NCBI RefSeq assembly: GCF_000620785.1
Contig: NZ_JIAI01000003.1
Span: forward strand, 1-64,000
Origin: Actinospineispora acaciae DSM 45401
GTDB lineage: Bacteria > Actinomycetota > Actinomycetes > Mycobacteriales > Pseudonocardiaceae
Reading direction: 5' to 3'
DNA length: 64,000 bases
Within the stretch, counting starts at the first letter, position 1, and each line of letters starts with the position of its first letter. The position numbers and the translations under genes are program-made. Below, one piece after another: positions 1-8,743 of the stretch. Under the pieces are notes generated by a model. It worked only from the letters and a program-made list of their open reading frames with translations. It ran no database searches and was not told the origin of the DNA.

Positions 1-300
1 GCCCTCTCAGGCCGGCTACCCGTCGTCGCCTTGGTAGGCCATCACCCCACCAACAAGCTGATAGGCCGCGGGCCCATCCCACACCGAAAAAACTTTCCAC
101 ACAACCCCATGCGAGACCATGTGTAACATCCGGTATTAGACCCAGTTTCCCAGGCTTATCCCGAAGTGCGGGGCAGGTCACCCACGTGTTACTCACCCGT
201 TCGCCGCTCGTGTACCCCCGAAAGGGCCTTACCGCTCGACTTGCATGTGTTAAGCACGCCGCCAGCGTTCGTCCTGAGCCAGGATCAAACTCTCCACAGA
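1..300 (-). rRNA. rrs: 16S ribosomal RNA, 5' portion (partial)
   Basis: The reverse complement reads the universal 16S 5' region: AGAGTTTGATCCTGGCTCAG ends near position 293 and is followed by the conserved GACGAACGCTGGCGGCG block. The V1-V2 region then runs off the left edge of the window. The mature 5' end is placed near 300 by analogy with E. coli, where this motif begins at base 8. The gene is transcribed leftward. Its V1-V2 sequence and leader resemble Pseudonocardiales. Confidence 0.97.
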
Positions 301-558
301 AAACCCTGACAAACAAAAACAACACAAACTGGCACAAACAAACCAGAAAATAAAGCTCGACACACTGTTGAGTTCTCAAAAGACATCCACACACCATCAC
401 ACACCGCTGTGACACGGGATGTTCCGGGGTTTTGCTCCACTGTACACCCTCCGGATCCCTGGTGGGATCGGCGGCTGCCTGGTGGGGCGATCCAACGGAC
501 CGGCCTCATCGGCGGGCTCCTGAGGAGCTCCGCTTGTTTTGTCCGGCGCCCCGTTGGC
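301..558 (-). other. rRNA operon leader (untranslated)
   Basis: This gene-free stretch between the 16S 5' end and the predicted rrn promoter is AT-richer than its surroundings. It carries the leader block GAGAACTCAACAGTGTG (complement of 361-377) found upstream of 16S genes in many actinomycetes, where it belongs to the processing stem and antitermination region. No coding capacity is believable here. The downstream limit follows from the 16S end; the upstream limit is inferred from the promoter. Confidence 0.75.
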
Positions 559-565
559 GAAGAGA

Positions 566-595
566 AAGTTACGCGGTGCTGTCAGACGAAGTCAA
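566..595 (-). promoter_or_regulatory. predicted rrn promoter
   Basis: On the minus strand TTGACT (complement of 590-595) is followed after 18 bp by TAACTT (complement of 566-571), close to the vegetative actinobacterial consensus. It points toward the 16S gene and would give a leader of roughly 250 nt. Other promoters may exist further upstream. Confidence 0.55.
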
Positions 596-654
596 ACCGG
601 GGTCCCCAAAACGCGCTGACCAGGGGAAACGGCGGGTTTCGGCGCCGAGGGCGG

Positions 655-2751
655 TCAGGGCTCGTCGCGGCGGTGTCGCCCGGTCGCGAGCTCGGACGGT
701 CCGTCGCCGCCCGCCTCGGGGCGCCGCGCGTGGCCACCGGACGGGTCAGTGCCGTCCGCCATTTGGCGCAACATGGCGTTGTAAGCGGTGAGTTCGGCGT
801 CACCGTCGAGGTCGGCCCGACGGTCGGCGCGGCGTGCGGACCGTTCGTCGATCCGCGACCACTGGGCGACCAGCGCGATCACCACGATCAGCAGCGGCAC
901 CTCCCCGGTGGCCCACGCCAGCCCGCCGCCGAGCCGCTGGTCGGCGAGCAGGTCGGGCACCCACGGCAGGGCGAGGCCGGCGTAGTACTCGTTGCCGATC
1001 ACCTCCCGCGAGCTCATCAGCGCCACCCCGAAGAACGCGTGGAACGGCACCGAGGCGAACACCAGCGCGAGCCGCGCGACCGGCGGCAGCCGCCGGGGCG
1101 AGGGGTCCACCCCGATCGCCGGCCAGAAGAACAGGAACCCGCTGACCAGGAAGTGCGCCAGCATCAGCAGGTGCGCCGGGTGCGAGGGCAGCGCGGCGGC
1201 GAACAGCCCGGAGAAGTACAGGACGTAGTAGCTCCCGACGAACAGCGGCAGCACCACCAGCGGATGGGTCAGCCACCGGGCCAGCCTCGAATGCAGCGCG
1301 CTGAGCAGCCACTCCCTCGGCCCGGGCGGACCGTCGCGGCCGCCGGAGGGCAGCGTGCGCAGCGCCAGCGTGACCGGCGCCCCGAGCACCAGCAGGATCG
1401 GCACCAGCATCGAGAGCATCATGTGCTGGGCCATGTGCATGCTGAACATGGCCGGCGCGTACCGGCCGATGCCCGACGAGGTGGCCAGCAGCATCGCCAG
1501 GCACCCCGCCGACCAGGCGGCGGTCCGCCCGACCGGCCACCGGTCACCGCGCCGGGACAGCCGCCGCACGCCCGCCAGGTACAGCCCGGCGGCGACCAGC
1601 GCGGCGGTGCCGAAGATCAGCTCGTACCGCCAGTCGAGCAGCAGCCGCGCGACCGTCGGCGGCCCGTTCAGGTCGTACCCGACCACCACCTCGGTCCGCG
1701 ACGGGCTGGCCTCACCCCGCGCCGGCGGCGCACCCCGGCTCAGCGCCACGGCCAGCCCGACCGTGCCCAACATCACCAGGACCTCGGCAGCTCCCAGCCG
1801 CAGCAGCGCCCCCCGCCGGCCGCTCACCGCCTCGGCCACCGCGCGCCTGCGCTGCAGGTAGCCGAACCCGCCGAGCACCAGCAGCGCGCCGGTCTTGGCC
1901 AGCAACAACGCGCCGTAGTAGCTGGTGAACACGTCCCCGAGCGGCACCCGGACCAGCGCGTTGACCACCCCGGACACCGCCATCACCAGCCAGCACACCA
2001 ACGCCAGCGCGGAGAACCTGGTGATCGCGGTCGGCAGGTTCTCGGCGGCCTCGGCGCGCCGGCCCGCCAGCGAGAGCACCGCGACCAGGCCGCCCACCCA
2101 CAGCGCCGCCGCGACCACGTGCACCATCAGGCTGTCGGTGGCCAGGTCGTGCGAGCCGCCGGCCGCCGAGTGCCCGGTGGCGGCCACGGGTAACAGCCCG
2201 ACGACGGCAATCGCCAGCAGCACCGCCGAGCTGGCCCAGGTGAGCACCACCCGGCAGCCGGCGAACACCAGCACCGCGAACACCGAGGTGATCGTCCACG
2301 CGGTGGCCACCTCCAGCCGGGGCACGATCGCGGCCAGCCGCCCGAACCCGAGCACGTCGGTGACCGGCCGGCCCAGGCTGTCGGCCACGGTCAGCGGCAC
2401 CATCAGCAGCGCCCCGACGGTCCACCCGCCCGCCGAGTACGACGCCGCCCGCAGCGCCCGGTAGCCCGACACGCTCAGGTAGCCGGTCCGCTCCGGGGCG
2501 ACCAGGAACGCGGACAGCAACAGCGCCCCCGCGGTCAGCACCGCGGAGATCTCGGTCACGGTCCGCACCACCGGCAGGCCGTAGGTGGTCAGCGCCCCCG
2601 GATCGGGCAGGCCGAGCGACGCCAGCGGACGCGAGCCGGTCAGCGCGGTCAGCCCGGCGGCGACGAACGCGGCGACCAGCACCCCGAGCACCACCAGGGG
2701 CAGCTGCCCGGATCGGGTCGGCCCTCGTGGGTCGCCGGTCGTTCTCGCCAC
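655..2751 (-). CDS. CopD-CtaG fusion membrane protein (copper / cytochrome oxidase assembly)
   Basis: The 698-residue polytopic membrane protein has two halves. The N-terminal half is CopD-like (copper resistance D, about residues 20-380), with many transmembrane helices. The C-terminal half matches the Caa3-type CtaG family, with the Met/His-rich segment MFSMHMAQHMMLSMLVP typical of copper handling near haem-copper oxidases. Such fusions are common in actinomycetes and probably deliver or import copper for cytochrome oxidase. The GTG start at 2751 is chosen because the open frame further upstream overlaps the divergent gene and lacks membrane character. It lies about 60 bp from the rrn promoter and points the same way. 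Confidence 0.88.
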   Translation of the reverse strand: MARTTGDPRGPTRSGQLPLVVLGVLVAAFVAAGLTALTGSRPLASLGLPDPGALTTYGLPVVRTVTEISAVLTAGALLLSAFLVAPERTGYLSVSGYRALRAASYSAGGWTVGALLMVPLTVADSLGRPVTDVLGFGRLAAIVPRLEVATAWTITSVFAVLVFAGCRVVLTWASSAVLLAIAVVGLLPVAATGHSAAGGSHDLATDSLMVHVVAAALWVGGLVAVLSLAGRRAEAAENLPTAITRFSALALVCWLVMAVSGVVNALVRVPLGDVFTSYYGALLLAKTGALLVLGGFGYLQRRRAVAEAVSGRRGALLRLGAAEVLVMLGTVGLAVALSRGAPPARGEASPSRTEVVVGYDLNGPPTVARLLLDWRYELIFGTAALVAAGLYLAGVRRLSRRGDRWPVGRTAAWSAGCLAMLLATSSGIGRYAPAMFSMHMAQHMMLSMLVPILLVLGAPVTLALRTLPSGGRDGPPGPREWLLSALHSRLARWLTHPLVVLPLFVGSYYVLYFSGLFAAALPSHPAHLLMLAHFLVSGFLFFWPAIGVDPSPRRLPPVARLALVFASVPFHAFFGVALMSSREVIGNEYYAGLALPWVPDLLADQRLGGGLAWATGEVPLLIVVIALVAQWSRIDERSARRADRRADLDGDAELTAYNAMLRQMADGTDPSGGHARRPEAGGDGPSELATGRHRRDEP

Positions 2752-2818
2752 CCGACCAGCGTAGGACTCCGGCCGGCCGGGAGGGCGGGCGCTGTGAGGG
2801 ACTGCCAGACTCGCCTTC

Positions 2819-3505
2819 GTGAGCGCTCCGACCGACCCGACGCTCGTCAGCGGCCCGCTGGCCGATGCCAGGGACCGGTCCGGACGGACCGTCGAGGAGT
2901 GGTCGGCCGCCGCGCTCGCCTCGGTGGACGGTCCGGTCGTGGAGATGCGCGGTGCGCGCGACGACCGGGCGAGATGCGTCACACTTCACCGGGGCGGCTC
3001 GGCATCGGCGGTTCGGGCTCGTGCGGACCTGCTGCCGGTGGCGGACGACGCGCTCGCCGGCGTGCGCGTCACGCTGTGTCTTCCGACACTCGAGCCGCTG
3101 GACGCGGTGTTCGACGAGCTGCGGCGGGCGCTCCGCCCGACCGGGACGCTGGCCGCGCTGGTCCCGTCCCGGCCGTCGCTGTGGGAGCTGCGTGCCTGGT
3201 CACCGTTGTATGCGGCGCTCGGCGGGCGGCCCCGGTTCCGGAGCGAGTCCGCGCGCGACCGGCTGAGCTGGCTGTTCACCGCCGCCGACTTCGCGGTCCT
3301 GGTCGACGCCCGGCGGACGTTCTGGGTGCCGGTCCCGGACGCCGGCCACGCCGCTCGGGTGGTCGCCGCCCTCTCCCCCGCCGGGCTCTGGCCGCCGGGG
3401 CTTCCCGCCGACCGCGTCCGGCTCGCGGGTGAGGCGCTGGGCCGTTCCGCCGGGGCCGGCCGCCGGCTGCCGATCCCGGTGCGGCTGGTGGTGGGACGGC
3501 GATAG
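2819..3505 (+). CDS. methyltransferase-like protein (degenerate class I fold)
   Basis: This 228-residue protein starts with GTG. A central block (LPVADDALAGVRVTLCLP, then LRRALRPTGTLAALVPSRPS) resembles the second half of the class I SAM-dependent methyltransferase Rossmann fold, namely strand 4, helix and strand 5 after the acidic loop. The glycine-rich SAM loop of motif I is not evident, so it may be a non-catalytic or divergent member. It is transcribed divergently from the CopD-CtaG gene with 67 bp between starts, and is followed by tRNA-Arg. The substrate is unknown. Confidence 0.62.
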   Translation: MSAPTDPTLVSGPLADARDRSGRTVEEWSAAALASVDGPVVEMRGARDDRARCVTLHRGGSASAVRARADLLPVADDALAGVRVTLCLPTLEPLDAVFDELRRALRPTGTLAALVPSRPSLWELRAWSPLYAALGGRPRFRSESARDRLSWLFTAADFAVLVDARRTFWVPVPDAGHAARVVAALSPAGLWPPGLPADRVRLAGEALGRSAGAGRRLPIPVRLVVGRR

Positions 3506-3540
3506 CTCCCGGTCGAGCGCGCTACGCTCACCGCTGACCG

Positions 3541-3614
3541 GCCCTCGTAGCTCAGATGGACAGAGCACCGGACTTCTAATCCGACGGTCGCAGGTTCGAG
3601 TCCTGCCGGGGGCG
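3541..3614 (+). tRNA. tRNA-Arg (anticodon TCT)
   Basis: A cloverleaf can be drawn: acceptor stem GCCCTCG pairs with CGGGGGC, D-arm GCTC/GAGC, anticodon loop CTTCTAA with TCT, and T-arm GCAGG-TTCGAGT-CCTGC. CCA is not encoded. The outer pair of the anticodon stem is a C-A mismatch. This tRNA reads the AGA codon, which is rare in such a GC-rich genome. Confidence 0.95.
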
Positions 3615-3770
3615 CTCTCCGATCTGTCGAGTCCGCGGAAGCTTGAGCAAGGCTTGAGGTGGGCTTTCCCGGGGTCGGCGGCTGTGTGCGCCGTCATATC
3701 GGGGCGTGGTAACGGCGCCCGGGCACCCGTCGAACCGTACGCATGTACACCGACGGCAGAAAGGCCGCGA

Positions 3771-4292
3771 ATGCTACCTCAGCTCCGCCACGGCATGATC
3801 GTCCGCGGCCAGCGCCTGCGGCAGGACATTGCCCGCGCCCGCGCCGAACAGCGTTGGCTCCGGGACGAGTACCGCCTCGCGAGGGCCGAGCGTCCACGCT
3901 GCGTGGCGCGGCTGGCGGACCTGGTGGCCCGGTTCAACGGCGTCACGCTCTACCCGAACAGCATCGAGCGCGCCGGTCACTCGCACTCGCTGGCCGGCGT
4001 GCGGGCCACCGTCGTCGACCAGCCCGCCGCCCCGGGGCACACCCGGATGGTGACGGTGCTGATCACCGGCCCCGGCTGGCAGTGGTCCGTGCCCACCGCC
4101 GCGCTCACTGCCCGCCGGGCACACCGATTCGCCGCGCTCGTCAACTCGCACGCCTCCGCCGACACCGCGACGGCCGCCAGGCCGGCCACCTCCACCGGCC
4201 AGTTCCGCGCGCTGAGGCAGCTGCACACCAGCGGCATCCTCACCGAGGAGGAGTTCACCACGGCGCTACGGCGACTCGCCCACACCACCTGA
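3771..4292 (+). CDS. hypothetical protein with C-terminal SHOCT-like motif
   Basis: The 173-residue soluble protein has an Arg-rich helical N-terminus (about residues 8-50), a central region around GPGWQWSVPTAALTARRAHRFAAL, and a final ~30 residues (FRALRQLHTSGILTEEEFTTALRRL). That tail fits the SHOCT short C-terminal domain, an oligomerisation helix pair. The ATG at 3771 has a purine-rich AGAAAGG upstream. Its 3' end overlaps the converging aldo/keto reductase gene by 27 bp. The function is unknown. Confidence 0.72.
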   Translation: MLPQLRHGMIVRGQRLRQDIARARAEQRWLRDEYRLARAERPRCVARLADLVARFNGVTLYPNSIERAGHSHSLAGVRATVVDQPAAPGHTRMVTVLITGPGWQWSVPTAALTARRAHRFAALVNSHASADTATAARPATSTGQFRALRQLHTSGILTEEEFTTALRRLAHTT

Positions 4293-5345
4293 GCAGGCGG
4301 GGCCGTGGCCGGCGCCGGTGTGGGTGATCGCGGCCCGGATCTCGGCGAGGTCCTCGGGGTCGAGGCGGAGGGTGGCGGCGGGCAGCCAGCCGTCGACCTG
4401 CCCGGGGCGGCGGGCGCCGACGATGGCGCCGGTGACGCCGTGCCGGTGCAGGGTCCAGGCGACCGCGATCGCGGCGACGGTGGTGCCGTGGCGGTGCGCG
4501 ACGGGACGCAGGGCGTCGGCGAGGGCGAGGTTGCGGCGCAGGTCGGTGGTGAAGTCGGGGTGGCGGCGGCGCCAGTCGTCGGGCGGCAGGGCGGCGGCGC
4601 GTGCGGCGGTGAAGGCGCCGGTGAGCAGGCCGGACTGCAGCGGTGAGTAGCCGATGACCGCGGTGTGGCGCGCCGCGCACCAGGCGATCTCGGCGGCGGC
4701 ACCTCGGTTGATCAAGGAGAACGGCGGCTGGAGGGTGTCCACGTGGGCCACGGCCTCGGCCCGCTCCAGGTGGGCGACGTCGTGGTTGGACAGCCCGATG
4801 GCGCGGACCTTGCCTTCGGCCTTGAGGTCGGCCATGACCCGCCAGTACTCCTCGAGCGGGGTGCCCGGCTCGGGGCGGGCGTTGCGCACCGAGGTCTCCG
4901 CGCCGGCGTCGAGCGGGCCGTGCTGCTCGGCGGGCCAGTGCACCTGGTACAGGTCGATGTGGTCCACCTCGAGCCGGCGCAGCGACGCTTCGACCTCACG
5001 GCGCACGCTCGCGGGTGACATGTCGCGGCGGGGCGGCGCCAGCCGGTCGTCCGGGTCCCAGACCAGGCCGACCTTGGTGAACACCAGGGGGCGGTCGGAC
5101 TCCGGGATGCCGGACAGCGCCTTGGCGACGAGCCGCTCGGAATGGCCCAGGCCGTAGACCGGGGCGGTGTCGATCCAGGTCACGCCCCGGTCGACCGCGT
5201 GGCGGATGGCGGCGATGGACTCGTCGTCGTCCTGCGCGCCCCACCCGTAGCGCCAGTCGGGGCCGGCGATGGCCCAGGCACCGAAGCCGACCGGGCTGAT
5301 GCGCAGGCCGGTGTCGCCCAGCGGCCTGGTGGGCAGGTTGGTCAT
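4266..5345 (-). CDS. aldo/keto reductase
   Basis: The 359-residue protein has the family layout: RPLGDTGLRISPVGFG at the N-terminus, the catalytic region DTAPVYGLGHSERLVAKAL (Asp, Tyr), Lys in VFTKVG, and His in IDLYQVHWPA. The C-terminal NADPH-binding part follows. It probably reduces an aldehyde or ketone using NADPH. The ATG at 5345 has AGGAG upstream and overlaps the stop of the preceding lipoprotein gene (ATGA), so the two are translationally coupled. The substrate cannot be inferred. Confidence 0.9.
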   Translation of the reverse strand: MTNLPTRPLGDTGLRISPVGFGAWAIAGPDWRYGWGAQDDDESIAAIRHAVDRGVTWIDTAPVYGLGHSERLVAKALSGIPESDRPLVFTKVGLVWDPDDRLAPPRRDMSPASVRREVEASLRRLEVDHIDLYQVHWPAEQHGPLDAGAETSVRNARPEPGTPLEEYWRVMADLKAEGKVRAIGLSNHDVAHLERAEAVAHVDTLQPPFSLINRGAAAEIAWCAARHTAVIGYSPLQSGLLTGAFTAARAAALPPDDWRRRHPDFTTDLRRNLALADALRPVAHRHGTTVAAIAVAWTLHRHGVTGAIVGARRPGQVDGWLPAATLRLDPEDLAEIRAAITHTGAGHGPACSGGVGESP

Positions 5346-5713
5346 GATCCGCTCCTGGTGAGGTGGTAGCCGCTGAGCTCGAGGTGCTGCCCGCCGTGCA
5401 CGACGGTCCCGGTGGCGCGGGCCCCGGAGTCGGCCGCCAGCGAGAACGTGTCGCCGGCGACCTGATAACGGCCCTGGTAGGCGGCGACGCGCTCGCCGAG
5501 GTCCTCGGTGAAGCTGCCGTCGGCGCGCAGCTCGAGCCGCAGCTCCGGACGCGGCTGCGGGCCGCTGGCCCACACCCCGACCAGGTCACTGGCCGGAGCT
5601 GACACGGCGGCCGACACGGCGGCGGGCGCGGCGGGCGGTGTGGGGTCGCCGGCGCAGGCGGTGAGCGGGAGAACGCTCGCGCCGAGGACGGCGGTGACGA
5701 TGAGGCGCCTCAT
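5342..5713 (-). CDS. small secreted lipoprotein
   Basis: The 123-residue protein has a type II signal peptide: MRRLIVTAVLGASVLPLTAC with lipobox LTAC, predicted lipidated Cys at residue 20. The mature part has an Ala/Pro-rich linker and a small beta-rich domain (LVGVWASG, then LRADGSFTEDLGERVAAYQGRYQV) resembling lipocalin-like folds in which a sample-and-response strand pattern recurs. It is the first gene of a two-gene unit with the aldo/keto reductase and diverges from the MmyB-type regulator. No specific ligand is recognised. Confidence 0.78.
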   Translation of the reverse strand: MRRLIVTAVLGASVLPLTACAGDPTPPAAPAAVSAAVSAPASDLVGVWASGPQPRPELRLELRADGSFTEDLGERVAAYQGRYQVAGDTFSLAADSGARATGTVVHGGQHLELSGYHLTRSGS

Positions 5714-5759
5714 GGCGGTGCCCCCTTCTCTGGTCGGTTGCCGAGATCGTGGGTCGGCT

Positions 5760-5804
5760 CCGGAGGGGGCACCATTGCTCCGGGTGTCCGGCCGTTCGGC
5801 GAAC
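5760..5804. promoter_or_regulatory. candidate operators between lipoprotein/AKR and MmyB-type regulator
   Basis: The divergent intergenic region holds two short perfect inverted repeats: CCGGAG-N12-CTCCGG (5760-5783) and GTTCG-G-CGAAC (5794-5804). They are plausible binding sites for the adjacent helix-turn-helix regulator. Short repeats arise easily at this GC content, so support is modest. Confidence 0.3.
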
Positions 5805-5857
5805 CTGGGTCTGGCGGAACCACGTTGCGGGCGCGGCGGTGGCCGATACTCGAACCC

Positions 5858-6724
5858 ATGGACACGCGCGGCGGGCTCACCGAGTTCCTGCGCACCCGCC
5901 GCGCCCGGGTGCGCCCCGAAGACCTGGGCCTGCGGATGCCCGGCCAGCGCCGGCGGGTCCCGGGGCTGCGCCGCGAGGAGCTCGCCCAGCTGGCCGGGAT
6001 CAGCGTCGACTACTACGTGCGGCTGGAGCAGGGCCGTACCCGCAACGTCTCCGACCAGGTGCTCGACGCGGTGGCCAGGGTGCTGCGGCTGGACGGCGAC
6101 GAGCGCCGGCACCTGTTCAACCTCGCCCAACCGGCCAGCTCGGCCCGCCGCCGCGCGCCGGCCCGGCCGGAACGGGTGCGGCCGGGGGCGGCGCGGCTGC
6201 TGGAGATGGCCGGCGCCGTGCCCGCCTACATCGTGGGCCGCCGCTGCGACGTGCTGGCCTGGAACCCGCTGGCCTGCGCGCTGTTCACCGACTTCGGCAG
6301 GCTGCCGGCGGCCGAACGCAACTGGGGACGGCTGATCTTCCTTCGAGAGGACATCCAGGCGCTGTTCGCGGACTGGACGGTCAAGGCCAGGGAGACGGTG
6401 AGCTACCTGCGGCTACGCGCCGGCGCCCATCCGGACGACGCCGAGCTGGCCGCCCTGGTGGGCGAGCTGTCGGTGAAGAGCGAGGACTTCCGCCGCTGGT
6501 GGGCCGACCACGACGTGAAGGAGAAGACGCACGGCCGCAAGCACCTGCTCCACCCGCTGGTCGGCGAACTCACCCTGGACTTCGAGACCGCGCGGCTGCC
6601 CGACGCCCCCGACCAGGTGCTGGTGTTCTACACCGCCGAGGCCGGATCTCCCTCGGAGCACGCGTTGCGGCTGCTCACCCAGCTCGGCGAGCGTGAGCGC
6701 GAGCGAGCCGACGCGCCGCTGTAG
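5858..6724 (+). CDS. XRE-family regulator with MmyB-like ligand-binding domain
   Basis: The 288-residue protein starts at ATG 5858 (MDTRGGLTEFLRTRRARV). Residues about 5-75 form the family helix-turn-helix: RRRVPGLRREELAQLAGIS followed by VDYYVRLEQGR. Residues about 95-280 match the MmyB-like ligand-binding domain (VLAWNPLACALF, then a conserved RLIFL). These proteins repress or activate neighbouring reductase genes. It is divergent from the lipoprotein-aldo/keto reductase unit, so it probably regulates that unit and itself. Confidence 0.9.
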   Translation: MDTRGGLTEFLRTRRARVRPEDLGLRMPGQRRRVPGLRREELAQLAGISVDYYVRLEQGRTRNVSDQVLDAVARVLRLDGDERRHLFNLAQPASSARRRAPARPERVRPGAARLLEMAGAVPAYIVGRRCDVLAWNPLACALFTDFGRLPAAERNWGRLIFLREDIQALFADWTVKARETVSYLRLRAGAHPDDAELAALVGELSVKSEDFRRWWADHDVKEKTHGRKHLLHPLVGELTLDFETARLPDAPDQVLVFYTAEAGSPSEHALRLLTQLGERERERADAPL

Positions 6725-6766
6725 GGACGCGATCACGGCCGGGGCGCCTTCATCGCTGAGCCGGCG

Positions 6767-8200
6767 TCACGAGGGAGAGACGAATATCCAGATGTACACG
6801 AGCAACCACAGCGCGGAGAGCACCAAACCAGCGATCGCCAGTCCACGACCGGCATCACCCCTGGCCTTGATCTGGTGGAGCGCGAGCCAGCCGCAGATCG
6901 CGGCAGCCGGAAAGAGCATGAAGACCCCCAGGATCCCCAGCACCAGCGAGGCGATGGCGAGCTCGTTCGTCCGAGTCGGGCGCTCGCGTTCGCGCTGGGC
7001 CTGCTGCTCGGCCTCCCACGCGGCTCCCTGTTGGGCCTCCCACTGAGCCCGCTGGTCCCGTTCCCGGCGGGCCGCCTGTTCGTTCGCCTCGCGCCGAGCG
7101 TGCTCCTCGGCGACGCGCTGGGCGTGTTCGGCGGCCTGTTTCCTGGCTAGTTCCTCACGTTCGCGCTGGGCCTGTTCGGCCGCATTCCGCAGGAACTCCG
7201 CTTCCCGCTCCCGCCGCGCCCGCTCCTCCCGCTCCCGCTGCTCGGCTCCCCACGACGGGTCGAGGGTGTTCAGGCGGGCCTTTGCGGCCGTCGAAACCTG
7301 TCGGCTGTCGTCCTCGGTGAGCCGACGCAGTTCGGTGAGTGCGTAGCCGCGTACGGCGTCGCTCCCGATGCGACACAGGTGTTCGAGCCCGTCGAGGGCG
7401 GCGTGTCGGTCGCTGGCGATGGGGCTCTTGAGGGAGTGTCGCAGATGGTCGGGCGGGCGCCAGTTCATGTTGCGGGCGATGATCGTCCGACCTTCGACAT
7501 TGTCGATCTTCTTGGGGCGCTGCTGCGGCATCTCTTCGACGACCCGGTCGTACACGTAGGCGTAGAGCTCGTCGAGGGCGATCTGGCCATCGTGGTCGAG
7601 GTCCGCATTGCCTTCGCGTAGCCCTTCGACCAGATGCCGGGTGAACACCGACCGCGCTCCGACCCCGTCGAGCCGCTCGCCCTCGAAGGAGTACTGCATC
7701 GCGTCGGACGCGGCCAGCACCGTGCGTCCCCGCGCCTGGAGGCCTTCCAGGGCGTGGACCTCGGTGTCGGACTTGGCGGTCCGGCCGGCGGGGAAGGCGC
7801 CGCTGTAGCAGCAGTCCAGGATCAGCACCACCTGGCGCGACCGGCTGGCCTGCATCGCCCGGTGCAGCTGCTCGGTGGGAAGCGCGGTGAACGCGAGGTT
7901 GTCGCGGCGGGTGTTCTCCATCGCCAGGTACAGATGGCCGTCCTCGTCCTTGAGGCCATGGCCGGTGAAGTACAGCAGGGCGAGGTCGTCGCGGCGTTGG
8001 CCTCGGTAGAAGTCGCCGATCGCCTCGCCGACGACGTGGTTGGGTTGGTTGACCAGGGTCGAGACCTGGAATCCGGAGATGTTGGGGTCGCCCAGCACGG
8101 CGGCCAGCGCCTCGACATCGGCCGCGGGAGCCTCCAGCCGGCGCAGCCCGGTGTCGCGGTACTCGTAGGTGGCGATCAGGAGCGCCAGCCGCTGCCCCAT
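6767..8200 (-). CDS. caspase-like (C14) protease with EF-hand-like loop and DUF4190 membrane anchor
   Basis: The 477-residue protein starts with a caspase/metacaspase domain (residues ~1-230). The catalytic His is in YFTGHG (His81) and the Cys is in LDCCYSG (Cys131 aligns with the metacaspase Cys). An EF-hand-like calcium loop DLDHDGQIALDEL lies at about 200-212. A helical region, a long Arg/Glu/Gln-rich coiled coil (~325-410) and two C-terminal transmembrane helices of DUF4190 type follow. It is therefore a membrane-tethered protease that may be calcium-responsive. It starts 2 bp after the EACC1 gene stop. The pairing resembles actinobacterial conflict or programmed-death modules with interchangeable effectors. 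Confidence 0.9.
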   Translation of the reverse strand: MGQRLALLIATYEYRDTGLRRLEAPAADVEALAAVLGDPNISGFQVSTLVNQPNHVVGEAIGDFYRGQRRDDLALLYFTGHGLKDEDGHLYLAMENTRRDNLAFTALPTEQLHRAMQASRSRQVVLILDCCYSGAFPAGRTAKSDTEVHALEGLQARGRTVLAASDAMQYSFEGERLDGVGARSVFTRHLVEGLREGNADLDHDGQIALDELYAYVYDRVVEEMPQQRPKKIDNVEGRTIIARNMNWRPPDHLRHSLKSPIASDRHAALDGLEHLCRIGSDAVRGYALTELRRLTEDDSRQVSTAAKARLNTLDPSWGAEQREREERARREREAEFLRNAAEQAQREREELARKQAAEHAQRVAEEHARREANEQAARRERDQRAQWEAQQGAAWEAEQQAQRERERPTRTNELAIASLVLGILGVFMLFPAAAICGWLALHQIKARGDAGRGLAIAGLVLSALWLLVYIWIFVSPS

Positions 8201-8202
8201 CG

Positions 8203-8607
8203 TCAGCTCGCGGCGTGTCTTCGGACGAATGCCCCGACGAGCGCTCGTTGCTGCTCAGAGGTGGCCCGGTCCAGCTCGATGGTGTCCCCGTCCACGGTCA
8301 CGCTGACCCGATGCCGGCCGGACTGGCGCTCCAGCCAGTCCCGCAGCGTTGCGATCACGCTGGGAAACACCCCGCCGGACACGCTCAAGGCGACGAGCAA
8401 TGCACCCACCGTGACCGGATCGCCTTTAGCTCCGGCCGGTGCGTCGCCGACCCGGGCCATCTCGACCGACTCCACATCGAGATCGTCGAGCTCGGCGCGC
8501 AGTCGACGGGTCAGGCGCTCGCCGTCCTCGGTGCCCAGCTCCGGATCGGCGTGCAGCACTACCCGGACGGTCGTCGTGGCGGCGCCGGCCTGTTTCTCGG
8601 GGGTCAC
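8203..8607 (-). CDS. EACC1 (effector-associated constant component) protein
   Basis: The 134-residue protein matches the EACC1 pattern. An N-terminal alpha/beta segment contains LTRRLRAELDDLDVESVEM. A hydrophobic, Gly-rich stretch (about 65-92, VTVGALLVALSVSGG) is followed by DWLERQSGRHRVSVTVDGDTIELD. EACC1 proteins accompany varied effectors, caspases and other proteases among them, in predicted NTP-regulated conflict systems, and may convey the trigger to the effector. GTG start 8607 has GGAGGAG upstream. It is the promoter-proximal gene with the caspase directly behind. No NTPase partner is encoded next door. Confidence 0.75.
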   Translation of the reverse strand: MTPEKQAGAATTTVRVVLHADPELGTEDGERLTRRLRAELDDLDVESVEMARVGDAPAGAKGDPVTVGALLVALSVSGGVFPSVIATLRDWLERQSGRHRVSVTVDGDTIELDRATSEQQRALVGAFVRRHAAS

Positions 8608-8643
8608 GGGCGATCTCCTCCCTCGGTCGGCGCACGACAGGCT

Positions 8644-8671
8644 CTCGTCGGGTCATGAGAGCCCCGACGAG
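8644..8671. promoter_or_regulatory. inverted repeat upstream of the EACC1-caspase operon
   Basis: CTCGTCGGG (8644-8652) and CCCGACGAG (8663-8671) form a perfect 9-bp inverted repeat with a 10-bp spacer, 36 bp upstream of the EACC1 start. It may be an operator, or a hairpin in the leader. No U-tract is present, so it is not a classical terminator. Confidence 0.4.
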
Positions 8672-8743
8672 CTGGTCCTGATACATGGTCGACGCCCGGC
8701 CGGAGGGTTGGCCCCGACGCCACCGCCTCGGAGGGGGGACGGC

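Noticed and set aside
409..2193. Long Arg/Gln/His-rich open frame on the + strand
   Set aside because: Antisense shadow of the CopD-CtaG gene and rrn leader; composition is typical of the GC-rich complementary frame and there are no domain motifs.
3541..3770. tRNA-Arg as an integration site for a mobile element
   Set aside because: No integrase, no repeat of the tRNA 3' end and no atypical block next to it were seen.
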